From Variovorax paradoxus EPS (lineage in GTDB: Bacteria; Pseudomonadota; Gammaproteobacteria; Burkholderiales; Burkholderiaceae_C), in NCBI RefSeq assembly GCF_000184745.1, contig NC_014931.1, positions 62,001-126,000 of the forward strand: a stretch of 64,000 nucleotides of DNA. The letters run 5' to 3'. Each line of letters opens with the position of its first letter. Positions within the stretch are counted from its first letter, which is position 1. Below, piece after piece: positions 48,736-57,617 of this stretch. The notes under the pieces were generated by a model. It did not search any database. It was not told where the DNA came from and saw nothing but the letters and a program-made list of their open reading frames with translations. The position numbers and the translations under genes were made by a program.

Positions 48736-50412
48736 ATGAGCGCCGATACCTCCCTGCAGCCGCCCCCCCGCGTCGACTACCGCACGGCACCCGACCAGTA
48801 CCGCCACTGGTCCCTGAGCTTCGACGGCGCCATCGCCCGCCTCGTGCTCGACATCGCGGAAGACGGCGGCATCCGCCCCGGCTACAAGCTCAAGCTCAAC
48901 AGCTACGACCTGGGCGTGGACATCGAACTGAACGACGCGCTCAACCGCGTGCGCTTCGAACACCCCGAGGTGCGCAGCGTGATCGTCACCAGCGGCAAGG
49001 ACCGCATCTTCTGTTCGGGCGCCAACATCTTCATGCTGGGCGTCTCGGGCCACGCCTGGAAGGTGAACTTCTGCAAGTTCACCAACGAAACGCGCAACGG
49101 CATCGAAGACTCGTCGAAGCACTCGGGCCTGAAGTTCCTCGCGGCCGTGAACGGCGCCTGCGCCGGCGGCGGCTACGAACTGGCGCTGGCCTGCGACGAG
49201 ATCCTGCTGGTGGACGACCGCTCCTCGGCCGTCTCGCTGCCCGAAGTGCCGCTGCTCGGCGTGCTGCCCGGCACCGGCGGCCTCACCCGCGTGACCGACA
49301 AGCGCCATGTGCGCCATGACCTCGCCGACATCTTCTGCACCAGCGTCGAAGGCGTGCGTGGCCAGCGCGCCGTCGAGTGGCGACTGGTCGATGCCGTGGC
49401 CAAGCCCGCGCAGTTCGCCGCCGCCGTGCAAGACCGCGCCTCGCAGCTTGCCGCCGGCAGCGACCGCCCCGCGGGCGGCAAGGGCGTGGCGCTCACGCGC
49501 CTGGAACGCACCGACAGCGCCGACGGCATCAGCTACTCGCACGTCGACATCCAGATCGACCGCAGCAAGCGCACCGCGACGATCACCGTGAAGGCGCCCA
49601 CCGGCGCGCAGCCGGCCGACATCGCCGCCATCGAAGCTGCGGGCGCCGCCTGGTGGCCGCTCGCGATGTGCCGCGAACTCGACGACGCGATCCTGAACCT
49701 GCGCACCAACGAACTCGACGTGGGCACCTGGCTGCTCAAGACCGAAGGCGAAGCCGCCGCCGTGCTCGCATCGGACGCCGTGATGCTCGCCAACAAGGAC
49801 CACTGGCTCGTGCGCGAAACCATCGGCGCGCTGCGCCGCACGCTCGCGCGCCTCGATGTGTCGTCGCGCAGCCTGTTCGCGCTGGTCGAAGCCGGTTCGT
49901 GCTTCGCCGGCACGCTGGCCGAACTGGCCTTCGCGGCCGACCGCACCTACATGCTCGCGCTGCCCGACGACGCCGAGCGCGCCCCGAAGCTCGTGCTCGA
50001 CGAATTCAACTTCGGATTCTTCCCGATGGTGAACGACCAGAGCCGCCTGCAGCGCCGCTTCTATGAAGAAGCCGCGCCGCTCGATGCTGCTCGAGCCGCA
50101 GCCGGCAAGCCGCTGGACGCCGACGAAGCGCTCAAACTCGGCCTGGTCACCGCCGCGCCCGACGACATCGACTGGGACGACGAGATCCGCATCGCCATCG
50201 AAGAGCGCGCCGCGATGTCGCCCGACGCGCTCACCGGCCTGGAAGCGAACCTGCGCTTCGCGAGCAAGGAGAACATGGCGACCCGCATCTTCGGCCGGCT
50301 CACCGCCTGGCAGAACTGGATCTTCAACCGCCCCAACGCCGTCGGCGAAAAGGGCGCGCTCAAGGTCTACGGCACCGGCGAGAAGGCCGGCTTCGACATG
50401 AACCGCGTTTGA
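48736..50412 (+). CDS. boxC: 2,3-epoxybenzoyl-CoA dihydrolase
   Basis: A 558-residue ring-opening enzyme with a duplicated crotonase fold. The first half has FCSGANIFMLGVSGHAWKVNFCKFTNETRNGIEDSSKHSGLKFLAAVNGACAGGGYELALACDEILLVD, the second half repeats the fold in degenerate form (SLFALVEAGSCFAGTLAELAFAADRTYML). It hydrolyses 2,3-epoxybenzoyl-CoA to 3,4-dehydroadipyl-CoA semialdehyde and formate. Length and sequence are typical for BoxC. It is the first gene of boxCBA, with AGGAG at 48721-48725 and a BoxR-type site upstream. Confidence 0.97.
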   Translation: MSADTSLQPPPRVDYRTAPDQYRHWSLSFDGAIARLVLDIAEDGGIRPGYKLKLNSYDLGVDIELNDALNRVRFEHPEVRSVIVTSGKDRIFCSGANIFMLGVSGHAWKVNFCKFTNETRNGIEDSSKHSGLKFLAAVNGACAGGGYELALACDEILLVDDRSSAVSLPEVPLLGVLPGTGGLTRVTDKRHVRHDLADIFCTSVEGVRGQRAVEWRLVDAVAKPAQFAAAVQDRASQLAAGSDRPAGGKGVALTRLERTDSADGISYSHVDIQIDRSKRTATITVKAPTGAQPADIAAIEAAGAAWWPLAMCRELDDAILNLRTNELDVGTWLLKTEGEAAAVLASDAVMLANKDHWLVRETIGALRRTLARLDVSSRSLFALVEAGSCFAGTLAELAFAADRTYMLALPDDAERAPKLVLDEFNFGFFPMVNDQSRLQRRFYEEAAPLDAARAAAGKPLDADEALKLGLVTAAPDDIDWDDEIRIAIEERAAMSPDALTGLEANLRFASKENMATRIFGRLTAWQNWIFNRPNAVGEKGALKVYGTGEKAGFDMNRV

Positions 50413-50443
50413 TACCGCAGTCCGTACAACCCAAGGAACAACG

Positions 50444-51871
50444 ATGAGCACGATCAACTACAGCGAGAAGATCCCCAACAACGTCAACCTCGGCGAAGAC
50501 CGCACGCTGCAGCGCGCGCTCGAAGGCTGGCAGCCGAACTTCATCAACTGGTGGGACGACGTGGGCCCCGAAGGCTCGACCAACCACGACGTGTACCTGC
50601 GCACCGCGGTGAGCGTCGATCCGCAGGGCTGGGCGCAGTTCGGCCACGTGAAGATGCGCGACTACCGCTGGGGCATTTTCCTGAACCCGGGCGATGCCAA
50701 CCGTGAGATCCACTTCGGCGACCACAAGGGCGAGAAGGCCTGGCAGGACGTGCCCGGCGAACACCGCGCCAACCTGCGCCGCATCATCGTGACGCAAGGC
50801 GACACCGAGCCCGCGTCGGTCGAGCAGCAGCGCCACCTGGGCCTGACGGCGCCGTCGATGTACGACCTGCGGAACCTCTTCCAGATCAACGTGGAAGAAG
50901 GCCGCCACCTGTGGGCGATGGTCTACCTGCTGCAGAAGCACTTCGGCCGCGATGGTCGCGAAGAAGCCGATGCATTGCTGCAGCGGACCTCGGGCGACGA
51001 GAACAACCCGCGCATCCTGGGCGCCTTCAACGAACGCACGCCCGACTGGCTCGCGTTCTTCATGTTCACCTACTTCACCGACCGCGACGGCAAGTTCCAG
51101 CTCTCGGCGCTGGCCGAGAGCGCGTTCGATCCGCTCGCGCGCACGACGAAGTTCATGCTGACAGAAGAGGCGCACCACATGTTCGTGGGCGAGAGCGGTG
51201 TCTCGCGCGTCATCGCGCGCACCGCGCAGATGATGAACGAATTGAAGACCGACGACGCGCAGAAAATCCGCGCGGCGGGCTGCATCGACCTGGGCACGAT
51301 CCAGCGCTACCTGAACTTCCACTACAGCGTGACCATCGACCTGTTCGGCGCCGACCAGTCGAGCAACGCGGCCATCTTCTACAGCTCGGGCCTGAAGGGC
51401 CGCTACGAAGAAGGCAAGCGCACGGATGACCACATCCTCAAGGGCCAGACCTACAAGGTGCTGGAAGTGAAGGAGGGCCAGCTCGTCGAGAAGGACGTGC
51501 CGATGCTCAACGCACTCAACGAAGTGCTGCGCGACGACTTCATCAAGGACTCGGTGGCCGGCGTCGGCCGCTGGAACAAGGTGCTCGAGAAGGCCGGCAT
51601 CCCGACCCGCCTGGTTGTGCCGCACAAGGCCTTCAACCGCCAGATCGGCGCGCTCGCCGGCATCAAGATGTCGCCCGAGGGCCGCGTGGTGAACGAGGTC
51701 GAATGGGCCGCCAAGCGCGATGAGTGGCTGCCCAGTTCCGAAGACTTCGCTTTCGTGGCATCGTTGATGGGCCGCGTGGTGGAGCCGGGCAAGTTCGCCG
51801 GCTGGATCTCGCCGCCGGTGATGGGCATCAATCGCCAGCCCGTCGATTTCGAGTACGTGCGTTTCGGCTGA
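50444..51871 (+). CDS. boxB: Benzoyl-CoA 2,3-epoxidase, oxygenase subunit
   Basis: A 475-residue di-iron epoxidase subunit. The sequence opens NYSEKIPNNVNLGEDRTLQRALEGWQPNFINWWDDVGPEG as in known BoxB. Iron-ligand helices include LFQINVEEGRHLWAMVYLLQKHFG and LTEEAHHMFVGE (Glu and His ligands). It inserts one oxygen atom of O2 into benzoyl-CoA using electrons delivered by BoxA. It follows boxC by 31 bp with AAGGAAC at 50433-50439 as ribosome binding site. A REP-like pair separates it from boxA. Confidence 0.97.
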   Translation: MSTINYSEKIPNNVNLGEDRTLQRALEGWQPNFINWWDDVGPEGSTNHDVYLRTAVSVDPQGWAQFGHVKMRDYRWGIFLNPGDANREIHFGDHKGEKAWQDVPGEHRANLRRIIVTQGDTEPASVEQQRHLGLTAPSMYDLRNLFQINVEEGRHLWAMVYLLQKHFGRDGREEADALLQRTSGDENNPRILGAFNERTPDWLAFFMFTYFTDRDGKFQLSALAESAFDPLARTTKFMLTEEAHHMFVGESGVSRVIARTAQMMNELKTDDAQKIRAAGCIDLGTIQRYLNFHYSVTIDLFGADQSSNAAIFYSSGLKGRYEEGKRTDDHILKGQTYKVLEVKEGQLVEKDVPMLNALNEVLRDDFIKDSVAGVGRWNKVLEKAGIPTRLVVPHKAFNRQIGALAGIKMSPEGRVVNEVEWAAKRDEWLPSSEDFAFVASLMGRVVEPGKFAGWISPPVMGINRQPVDFEYVRFG

Positions 51872-51883
51872 AATTGGGTATTA

Positions 51884-51987
51884 CTCCCTCTCCCCTTGGG
51901 GAGAGGGCAGGGGTGAGGGTAAGCGGCGTCCCCACGACAAGCCGCTCCCCCTCACCCTGACCCTCTCCCCAAGGGGCGAGGGAAAGG
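51884..51987. repeat. REP-like inverted pair, CCCTCTCCCC/GGGGAGAGGG family (copy 3)
   Basis: The left unit 51884-51926 (CCCTCTCCCC-TT-GGGGAGAGGG, tail GGGTGAGGGTAAGCGGC) and the right unit 51940-51987 (GCCGCTCCCCCTCACCCTGA then CCCTCTCCCC-AA-GGGGCGAGGG) are mirror images. It occupies nearly the entire 125-bp gap between boxB and boxA, whose ribosome binding site (AAGGAG, 51984-51989) abuts its end. Confidence 0.88.
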
Positions 51988-51996
51988 AGAAAAAAC

Positions 51997-53286
51997 ATGG
52001 ACATGGCCGTTGAAGCCGGAGTCATCAAGCAGCACCTGATCGACCCCGAGATCTGCATCCGCTGCAACACCTGCGAGGCCACCTGCCCCGTCAACGCGAT
52101 CACGCACGACGACAACAACTACGTCGTGCGGGCCGACGTGTGCAATGGCTGCATGGCCTGCATCTCGCCGTGCCCGACGGGCTCCATCGACAACTGGCGC
52201 ACGATGCCGCTGGTGCGCGCGTACACGATCGAAGAACAGCTCACCTGGGAAGAACTGCCCGCGGAACTGACGCCCGAGGAGCTTGAGGCCGCCGGCATTT
52301 CCGCCGATGTGGGCGATGAAGCCGGCGCCAGCGCCGCACCTTCGCCGACGCAAGCGCAAGCCGCGGTCGAGCCCATCGAAGCGGTCTTCAATTCCGCGCA
52401 GTACGGCGCGACCGTGCCGCCCTGGTCGGCCGCACACGCGTACACCAACCTGTTCCCGCCGAAGACGCCGACGATCGCCACCGTGGTGGGCAACTTCAAT
52501 TGCACCGAAGCTGGCTTCGAGAGCGAGACGCACCACATCGTGCTCGACTTCGGCGTGGTGCCGTTCCCGGTGCTCGAAGGCCAGTCGATCGGCATCGTGC
52601 CGCCGGGCGTGGATGCCATCGGCAAGCGCCACCATGCGCGCCAGTACTCGGTGGCGAGCCCGCGCAACGGCGAGCGGCCCGGCTACAACAACGTCTCGCT
52701 CACCGTCAAGCGCGTGACCGAAGACCACCAGGGCGACCCGGTGCTCGGCGTGTGCTCCAACTATGTGTGCGACCTGAAGGTGGGCGACACGGTGCAGGTG
52801 GTGGGGCCCTTCGGCGCCTCGTTCCTGATGCCGAACCATCCCAAGTCGCACATCGTGATGATCTGCACCGGCACCGGCAGCGCACCGATGCGCGCGATGA
52901 CCGAATGGCGCCGGCGCCTGCGCAAGAGCGGCAAGTTCGAAGGCGGCAAGCTCATGCTGTTCTTCGGCGCGCGCACGCAGCAGGAGCTGCCGTACTTCGG
53001 CCCGTTGCAGTCGCTCCCCAAGGACTTCATCGACATCAACCTCGCGTTCTCACGCACGCCGGGGCAGCCCAAGCGCTACGTGCAGGATCTGATGCGCGAA
53101 CGTGCCGCGGACCTGGCTGCGCTGCTGAAGGACGGCACCAGCCACTTCTACGTGTGCGGCTTGAAGAGCATGGAGGAGGGCGTGGTGCTCGCGCTGCGCG
53201 ATGTGGCGACGGAAGCGGGGCTCGACTGGGACACGCTCGGTGCATCGCTGAAGCGCGAAGGCCGCCTCCACCTGGAAACCTACTGA
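51997..53286 (+). CDS. boxA: Benzoyl-CoA 2,3-epoxidase, reductase subunit
   Basis: A 429-residue NADPH-dependent reductase. An N-terminal 2[4Fe-4S] ferredoxin domain has Cys20, Cys23, Cys26, Cys30 and Cys49, Cys52, Cys55, Cys59. A Pro/Ala-rich linker (about 100-135) follows, then an FAD/NADP-binding ferredoxin reductase-like part ([60 protein letters not shown]). It passes electrons to BoxB. This domain order is specific for BoxA. Third gene of boxCBA, after a REP-like pair. Confidence 0.97.
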   Translation: MDMAVEAGVIKQHLIDPEICIRCNTCEATCPVNAITHDDNNYVVRADVCNGCMACISPCPTGSIDNWRTMPLVRAYTIEEQLTWEELPAELTPEELEAAGISADVGDEAGASAAPSPTQAQAAVEPIEAVFNSAQYGATVPPWSAAHAYTNLFPPKTPTIATVVGNFNCTEAGFESETHHIVLDFGVVPFPVLEGQSIGIVPPGVDAIGKRHHARQYSVASPRNGERPGYNNVSLTVKRVTEDHQGDPVLGVCSNYVCDLKVGDTVQVVGPFGASFLMPNHPKSHIVMICTGTGSAPMRAMTEWRRRLRKSGKFEGGKLMLFFGARTQQELPYFGPLQSLPKDFIDINLAFSRTPGQPKRYVQDLMRERAADLAALLKDGTSHFYVCGLKSMEEGVVLALRDVATEAGLDWDTLGASLKREGRLHLETY

Positions 53287-53296
53287 GCCGCGGCGG

Positions 53297-53740
53297 ATGA
53301 AGTTCGCCGACTTCCATGCGGGCCAGGTCATCGAGGCCGGGCCGTACGTGCTCACCGAAGAAGAACTGGTCCGGTTCGCGAAGGACTACGACCCGCAGTG
53401 GTTCCACACCGATGCAGAAGCCGCCGCGCACAGCGCGTTCGGTGGACTGATCGCGAGCGGTTGGCACACCTGTGCGATCGCAATGCGCCTCGTGGTCGAA
53501 ACGGCGCTGAAGGGTTCGGAGTCTTTTGCGTCACCGGGGCTCGAACATGTGCGCTGGCCCAACCCCGTGCGGCCCGGCGATGCCTTGCGGCTCGTGGCCG
53601 AAGTGATCGAGGTGCGCCGCTCCGAGAAGCGGCCCACGCTCGGCATCCTGCGGTGGCGCTGGCGGCTGTTCAACCAGCGTGAACTGATGGTGCTCGATGT
53701 GGAAGTGACGAGTCTCTTCAGGCTCGAAGCTCCCAGCTGA
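53297..53740 (+). CDS. MaoC-like hotdog dehydratase
   Basis: A 147-residue protein with a single MaoC/R-hydratase hotdog domain. The hydratase motif region reads FAKDYDPQWFHTDAEAAAHSAFGGLIASGWHTCAIAMRL, with the Asp-His pair (D-x4-H) of R-specific enoyl-CoA hydratases in the form DYDPQWFHTD. It begins 10 bp after boxA and is probably cotranscribed. A hydratase could act on the unsaturated dehydroadipyl-CoA intermediates downstream of BoxD, but this is inference from position. Confidence 0.85.
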   Translation: MKFADFHAGQVIEAGPYVLTEEELVRFAKDYDPQWFHTDAEAAAHSAFGGLIASGWHTCAIAMRLVVETALKGSESFASPGLEHVRWPNPVRPGDALRLVAEVIEVRRSEKRPTLGILRWRWRLFNQRELMVLDVEVTSLFRLEAPS

Positions 53741-53829
53741 ACGCACTGGCCGCATCTTCACGGCCGTTCCGCCACAACCTTTTCCTCGGCAGGGTCAAAA
53801 CAGCCCTGCGTCGACGCTTTGCATCTCAC

Positions 53830-53846
53830 GCAACAAATAATGTTGC
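53830..53846. promoter_or_regulatory. Palindrome GCAAC-N7-GTTGC abutting the Rrf2 start codon
   Basis: GCAACAAATAATGTTGC ends one base before the ATG at 53847. The 5-bp arms with an AT-rich centre resemble Rrf2-family operators, and the position would let the regulator block its own transcript. No separate ribosome binding site fits between it and the start, so translation may be leaderless or weak. Confidence 0.55.
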
Positions 53847-54308
53847 ATGAAACGAGACAGCAAGCTTTCAGCCGTTCTCCACGTGCTGCTGCACATGGCC
53901 GAGATGGACGGACCCATCACCTCCGAGTCGCTCGCCGCGGCGATGCACACCAACCCGGTCGTCGTGCGGCGGATCATGGCGGGCCTGCGACAAGCCGGCT
54001 TCGTGAGTTCGGCCAAGGGGCACGGCGGCGGCTGGGTGCTGTCGTGCTCGCTGGCGCGCGTGACGCTCGGCGACATCCACAACGCCGTCGGCGCGCCTGC
54101 GCTGCTGGCCATGGGCAACCGCACCGAGAGCCCGGGCTGCATCGTCGAGCAGGCCGTGAACGCGGCGCTCGACGACGCTTTCGATGCGGCCGAGGCCTTG
54201 CTGCTCAAGCGTTTCAACAGCATCACGCTGGCCGATCTCTCCAAGGACTTTCATCGCCGCATGACGGGCGGCGGCTTTACCCAGAAGGACATTGAACATG
54301 CGCTATGA
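53847..54308 (+). CDS. Rrf2-family transcriptional regulator
   Basis: A 153-residue Rrf2 protein. The winged helix is near residues 15-60 ([38 protein letters not shown]), the wing is [14 protein letters not shown], and the dimer helix follows (GDIHNAVG). IscR/NsrR-type three-Cys clusters are absent: only Cys in WVLSC and in ESPGCIVEQ remain, so thiol sensing rather than an Fe-S cluster is more likely. The gene overlaps the start of a CPYC-type flavin reductase gene by 11 bp, and a palindrome abuts its start codon. Confidence 0.88.
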   Translation: MKRDSKLSAVLHVLLHMAEMDGPITSESLAAAMHTNPVVVRRIMAGLRQAGFVSSAKGHGGGWVLSCSLARVTLGDIHNAVGAPALLAMGNRTESPGCIVEQAVNAALDDAFDAAEALLLKRFNSITLADLSKDFHRRMTGGGFTQKDIEHAL

Positions 54309-55206
54309 CGCTCTTGTCGTGGGCGGCAGCTTTGCCGGCCTTTCCGCTGCCATGCAGCTCGCGCGCGCGCGCAAGAACGTGTGCGTGGTCGATGCGGGCG
54401 CGCCGCGCAACCGCTTCGCCGCCGCGGCGCACGGCTTCTTCGGGCAGGACGGCGTGCCGCCGCTGAAGATGATTTCCGATGCGCGGGCCAAGCTCCTGGC
54501 CTATCCGAACGTGACCCTTATCGAAGGCCGCGTGGCGAGTGCGCAGGCCGATGGTGCGGGCGGCTTTGTCGCATCGCTCGATGACGGCGACCGGCAGCTC
54601 TCGGCCGGCAAGCTCCTGCTGGCCTTCGGTGTGCAGGACGGCTTTCCGGACGGCATCGCCGGTGTGCGCGAACGCTGGGGCACCAGCGTGCTGCACTGTC
54701 CCTATTGCCACGGCTATGAATTCAGCGGCCGCAGGCTCGGTGTGCTGATCGAGGCGCCGCACCCGCCGGATCACGCGATGCTGATCGCCGAATGGGGGCC
54801 GGCGACGCTGTTCCTGAACGGCAACAACACGGTGGAGGAGGAGGCGCGCGCGAAGCTGCAGGCACGCGGCGTGACGGTCGAACCTGGCCGCATCGTCGCG
54901 CTGGAAGGGCCGGCAAAGGACCTGAGCGGTGTGCGCCTCGAAGACGGACGCATCGTGCCGGTCGACGCGCTGTTCATGGTCCCGCGCACGCGTCCTTCCA
55001 GCCCCATTGCGGAACAGCTGGGATGCGCATTCGACGACGGCCCGGCCGGTCCGGTGATCCGCACCGACGCGATGAAGATGACCACCGTGCCCGGCGTGTA
55101 TGCCGCGGGCGATGTGGCCATGCCGATGCACAACGCCACGCTGTCCTCGGCCGACGGCGTGATGGCCGGCACGTCGATGCATCGGGCGATGGTGTTTGGC
55201 GCTTGA
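54298..55206 (+). CDS. NAD(P)/FAD-dependent oxidoreductase, thioredoxin-reductase-like
   Basis: A 302-residue flavoprotein. It has the FAD motif [20 protein letters not shown] at residues 5-24, a redox pair CPYC (Cys134, Cys137) in the position of thioredoxin reductase CATC, a weak NAD(P) motif (RRLGVLIEA), and the C-terminal FAD contact GVYAAGDVA. Length and layout match the low-molecular-weight reductase group that includes fungal-type dithiol oxidases. The disulfide substrate is unknown. It is cotranscribed with the Rrf2 regulator, which may sense the same redox change. Confidence 0.88.
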   Translation: MRYDALVVGGSFAGLSAAMQLARARKNVCVVDAGAPRNRFAAAAHGFFGQDGVPPLKMISDARAKLLAYPNVTLIEGRVASAQADGAGGFVASLDDGDRQLSAGKLLLAFGVQDGFPDGIAGVRERWGTSVLHCPYCHGYEFSGRRLGVLIEAPHPPDHAMLIAEWGPATLFLNGNNTVEEEARAKLQARGVTVEPGRIVALEGPAKDLSGVRLEDGRIVPVDALFMVPRTRPSSPIAEQLGCAFDDGPAGPVIRTDAMKMTTVPGVYAAGDVAMPMHNATLSSADGVMAGTSMHRAMVFGA

Positions 55207-55251
55207 CCCCACTTTTTTCTCGGGCTCGGGAAAAACGGGCTCGGAGCCCCC

Positions 55252-55257
55252 TATAAT
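55252..55257 (+). promoter_or_regulatory. -10 box TATAAT of the tRNA-Gly gene
   Basis: A perfect TATAAT lies 15 bp before the tRNA 5' end, which suits initiation about 8 bases upstream of the mature end. The -35 region at normal spacing (around 55229-55234) is only weakly recognisable. Confidence 0.6.
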
Positions 55258-55271
55258 TCGACGCTCGAAAT

Positions 55272-55347
55272 GCGGGAATAGCTCAGTTGGTAGAGCGCAA
55301 CCTTGCCAAGGTTGAGGTCGAGAGTTCGAGACTCTTTTCCCGCTCCA
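55272..55347 (+). tRNA. tRNA-Gly (anticodon GCC)
   Basis: A 76-nt tRNA with encoded CCA. The acceptor stem GCGGGAA pairs with TTCCCGC, the D arm contains AGCTCAGTTGGTAGAGC, the anticodon stem CAACC/GGTTG encloses TTGCCAA with GCC at 55305-55307, and the T arm has GTTCGAG. It decodes GGC/GGU, major glycine codons in this GC-rich genome. A TATAAT box precedes it and a terminator follows. Confidence 0.98.
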
Positions 55348-55357
55348 CATTTCATGC

Positions 55358-55387
55358 AAAAGGCCACCTCACCGGTGGCCTTTTCTT
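55358..55387 (+). terminator. Intrinsic terminator after tRNA-Gly
   Basis: An 11-bp stem AAAAGGCCACC / GGTGGCCTTTT (55358-55368 and 55374-55384) with a 5-nt loop continues into T-rich sequence. The A-run on its 5' side also makes it usable from the minus strand, where it lies just beyond the fumarylacetoacetase stop (55401). Confidence 0.93.
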
Positions 55388-55400
55388 TGGGGGCGCGTGT

Positions 55401-56723
55401 TCAGCCCTTCGCGGGCAGCACCGTTCCCCGGCTCTCGCCGAATCCGATGCGCGCATGCCCCGGCTTCTCGCACCAGCCGCGCAGCAGCACCGCATCGCCG
55501 TCTTCCAGGAAGCCGCGCTGCTCGCCGTTCGCCAGCGCCACAGGGCTTTGCCCCGCACGCGTGAGCTCGATGATCGCGCCGGCTTCGCCTTCGCCCGGTC
55601 CCGAGATCGTGCCGCTGCCGAACAGGTCGCCCGGGTTCAGCTGGCAGCCGCCCATCGTGTGGTGCGCCACCATCTGCGCCACGCTCCAGTACTGGTGTTT
55701 GAAGCTCGTGCGCGACAGGCGTGAGGGGCCGCTCTTGCCCTCGCGCGCCTTTTCGCTTTCGAGCCACACCTCCAGGCGGATGTCGATCGCGCCGCTCTCC
55801 CGGTTCGATTTGCTCTCCAAGTAGTCGAGCGGCTGGGGCTCGCTGCTCGGCCGCGTCCAGGCCTGGCGATAGGGCGCGAGCGCTTCCATCGTCACGATCC
55901 ACGGCGAGATCGTGGTCGCGAAGTTCTTCGCAAGAAAGGGCCCGAGCGGCGCCATCTCCCAGAACTGGATGTCGCGCGCGGACCAATCGTTGAGCAAACA
56001 GATGCCGAAGATATGTTCCTCCGCGCGTTCGAGCGGAATCGGCTCGCCGGCCGCGTTGCCTTCGCCGATCCACACGCCGAGTTCGAGTTCGTAGTCGAGC
56101 CGTGCGCACGCGTGGTACGTCGGCGCCTTCGCACCGGGCGCCAAGGTCTGCCCCATTGGCCGGTGAAAGCGCTGCCCGCTCACACCGATGGTCGAGACGC
56201 GCCCGTGGTAGGCCGTCGGAATCCAGCGAAAGTTCGGCGTCACGTCACCCTCGGGATTGAACAGGCGCGTGATGTTCAACGCATGGTCGATCGATGTGTA
56301 GAAGTCGGTGTAGTCGCCGATGCGCGCGGGCACGGTGTATTCCACTTCGGACTGCGGCACGAGGCACTTGCGCAAGTCGTCCACGGTCGCTGCCGGCGCA
56401 TCGCTTCGCAGCAGCGCGAAGACCAGATGGCGCAGCGCTTGCCACGCAGCAGGGCCGAGAGCGAAGAAATCGTTCAGCGCGGGCAGGGCGGCCACGCGAG
56501 CTGCATCGAGCGCGAGCCCGTCGGCATGCGAGCCGGCAGCCAACGCCGCCAGGTCGAGCACTTGGTCGCCGATGGCCACGCCGCCGCGAAACGGCTCAGG
56601 GCTGCCGATGCGGCGGAACACGGCATACGGCAGGTTCTGGATCGGGAAGTCGCTGCCCGCGACGTTGGCCGCGTCCACCCAACTGCGGGCGTCGACGTCG
56701 TGCGTGTGGTTGAGTTCGATCAT
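55401..56723 (-). CDS. fahA: Fumarylacetoacetase
   Basis: A 440-residue C-C hydrolase that splits fumarylacetoacetate to fumarate and acetoacetate. Active-site motifs are DYTDFYTSIDHA near 140-151 (metal Asp and catalytic His), YELELGVWIG with the two metal Glu residues, LNDWSARDIQFWE with the metal Asp, KNFATTISPWIVT and HHTMGGCQLNPGDLFGSGTISGP. Full length matches tyrosine-pathway FahA. The usual partner, homogentisate dioxygenase, is absent; instead the gene follows a cyclase-family hydrolase by 19 bp at the end of a TetR-controlled importer operon. Acetoacetyl-CoA synthetase at the far end would use its product. Confidence 0.94.
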   Translation of the reverse strand: MIELNHTHDVDARSWVDAANVAGSDFPIQNLPYAVFRRIGSPEPFRGGVAIGDQVLDLAALAAGSHADGLALDAARVAALPALNDFFALGPAAWQALRHLVFALLRSDAPAATVDDLRKCLVPQSEVEYTVPARIGDYTDFYTSIDHALNITRLFNPEGDVTPNFRWIPTAYHGRVSTIGVSGQRFHRPMGQTLAPGAKAPTYHACARLDYELELGVWIGEGNAAGEPIPLERAEEHIFGICLLNDWSARDIQFWEMAPLGPFLAKNFATTISPWIVTMEALAPYRQAWTRPSSEPQPLDYLESKSNRESGAIDIRLEVWLESEKAREGKSGPSRLSRTSFKHQYWSVAQMVAHHTMGGCQLNPGDLFGSGTISGPGEGEAGAIIELTRAGQSPVALANGEQRGFLEDGDAVLLRGWCEKPGHARIGFGESRGTVLPAKG

Positions 56724-56742
56724 CGGAGAGGTTCTCTTTCGC

Positions 56743-57549
56743 TCAGACCGACGCCATCAGCGCGTCGTCGAAGATCGCCACTGCGCGCGTCCAGCCCGCC
56801 GACGCGCCGCGGATCTTGTGCGGGAAGCAGCTGATGAAGAAGCCCGTGGGCGGCAGCACTTCCAGGTTGTGCAGCTTCTCGATGTGGCAGTAGCCGATGT
56901 CGCGGCCGGCCTTGTGGCCCTCCCAGATCAATGAGGCGTCCTGCGTCTCGCCGTATTTCTTCGCGGTGTGCACGAAGGGCGCGTCCCAGCTCCACGCGTC
57001 GGTGCCGGTGAGGCGCACGCCGCGTTCCAGCAAGTACATCGTCGCTTCGTAGCCCATGCCTGCGCCGGCCGATACGTAGTCGTTGCTGCCGTAGCGCTTG
57101 CCCGCACGTGTGTTGACCACCACGATCTCCAACGGGCTCAGCGTGTGGCCTATGCGCTTCAGCTCGGCCTCCACGTCGGCAGCCGTGACCACGTAGCCAT
57201 CGGCGAAGTGGCGAAAGTCGAGCTTCACGCCGGGCTGGAAGCACCACTCGAGCGGCACGTCGTGGATGGCGATGGCGGGCTTCTTTTCGCCGAGCGCCTT
57301 GTCCATGGTCGAGTGGAAGTGATAGGGCGCATCCAGGTGCGTGCCGTTGTGCGTGGAGAGCTGCACCAGTTCCACGGCCCAGCCTTCGCCATCGGGCAGG
57401 TCTTCTTTCTTTAAGCCGGGGAAGAAGGGCTCGATCTGCTCGTAGGTCTGCTCGTGCGTGAAGTACTGGATCTTCGGCGCGAAGGCGGGCGGGTCGGAGA
57501 GCACATCGTTCTCCAGAAAGATCGAGAGGTCGACGAATTTGCGTGGCAT
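56743..57549 (-). CDS. Cyclase/kynurenine formamidase-family hydrolase
   Basis: A 268-residue metal-dependent hydrolase of the cyclase family. The signature HNGTHLDAPYHF covers residues 67-78 (His67, His71, Asp73, His77), with a C-terminal GYCHIEKLHNLEVLPPTGF segment. Members include bacterial kynurenine formamidase, isatin hydrolase and enzymes acting on cyclic imides or lactones. It is longer than KynB (about 210) and closer to uncharacterised catabolic members. It sits between the ABC importer genes and fahA, so it may open a ring or amide before FahA-type C-C cleavage. The substrate is unknown. Confidence 0.87.
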   Translation of the reverse strand: MPRKFVDLSIFLENDVLSDPPAFAPKIQYFTHEQTYEQIEPFFPGLKKEDLPDGEGWAVELVQLSTHNGTHLDAPYHFHSTMDKALGEKKPAIAIHDVPLEWCFQPGVKLDFRHFADGYVVTAADVEAELKRIGHTLSPLEIVVVNTRAGKRYGSNDYVSAGAGMGYEATMYLLERGVRLTGTDAWSWDAPFVHTAKKYGETQDASLIWEGHKAGRDIGYCHIEKLHNLEVLPPTGFFISCFPHKIRGASAGWTRAVAIFDDALMASV

Positions 57550-57617
57550 GGCGGGGCTCCTTGTGGGGGATGTTGGTGTTGGCGTGAAGGAAGGAATGAA
57601 TGACTGAAGCAAATCGA

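Noticed and set aside
55203..55208. TTGACC as the -35 box of the tRNA promoter
   Set aside because: It is 43 bp from the TATAAT and forms part of the preceding gene's stop region; spacing is impossible for a sigma-70 promoter.
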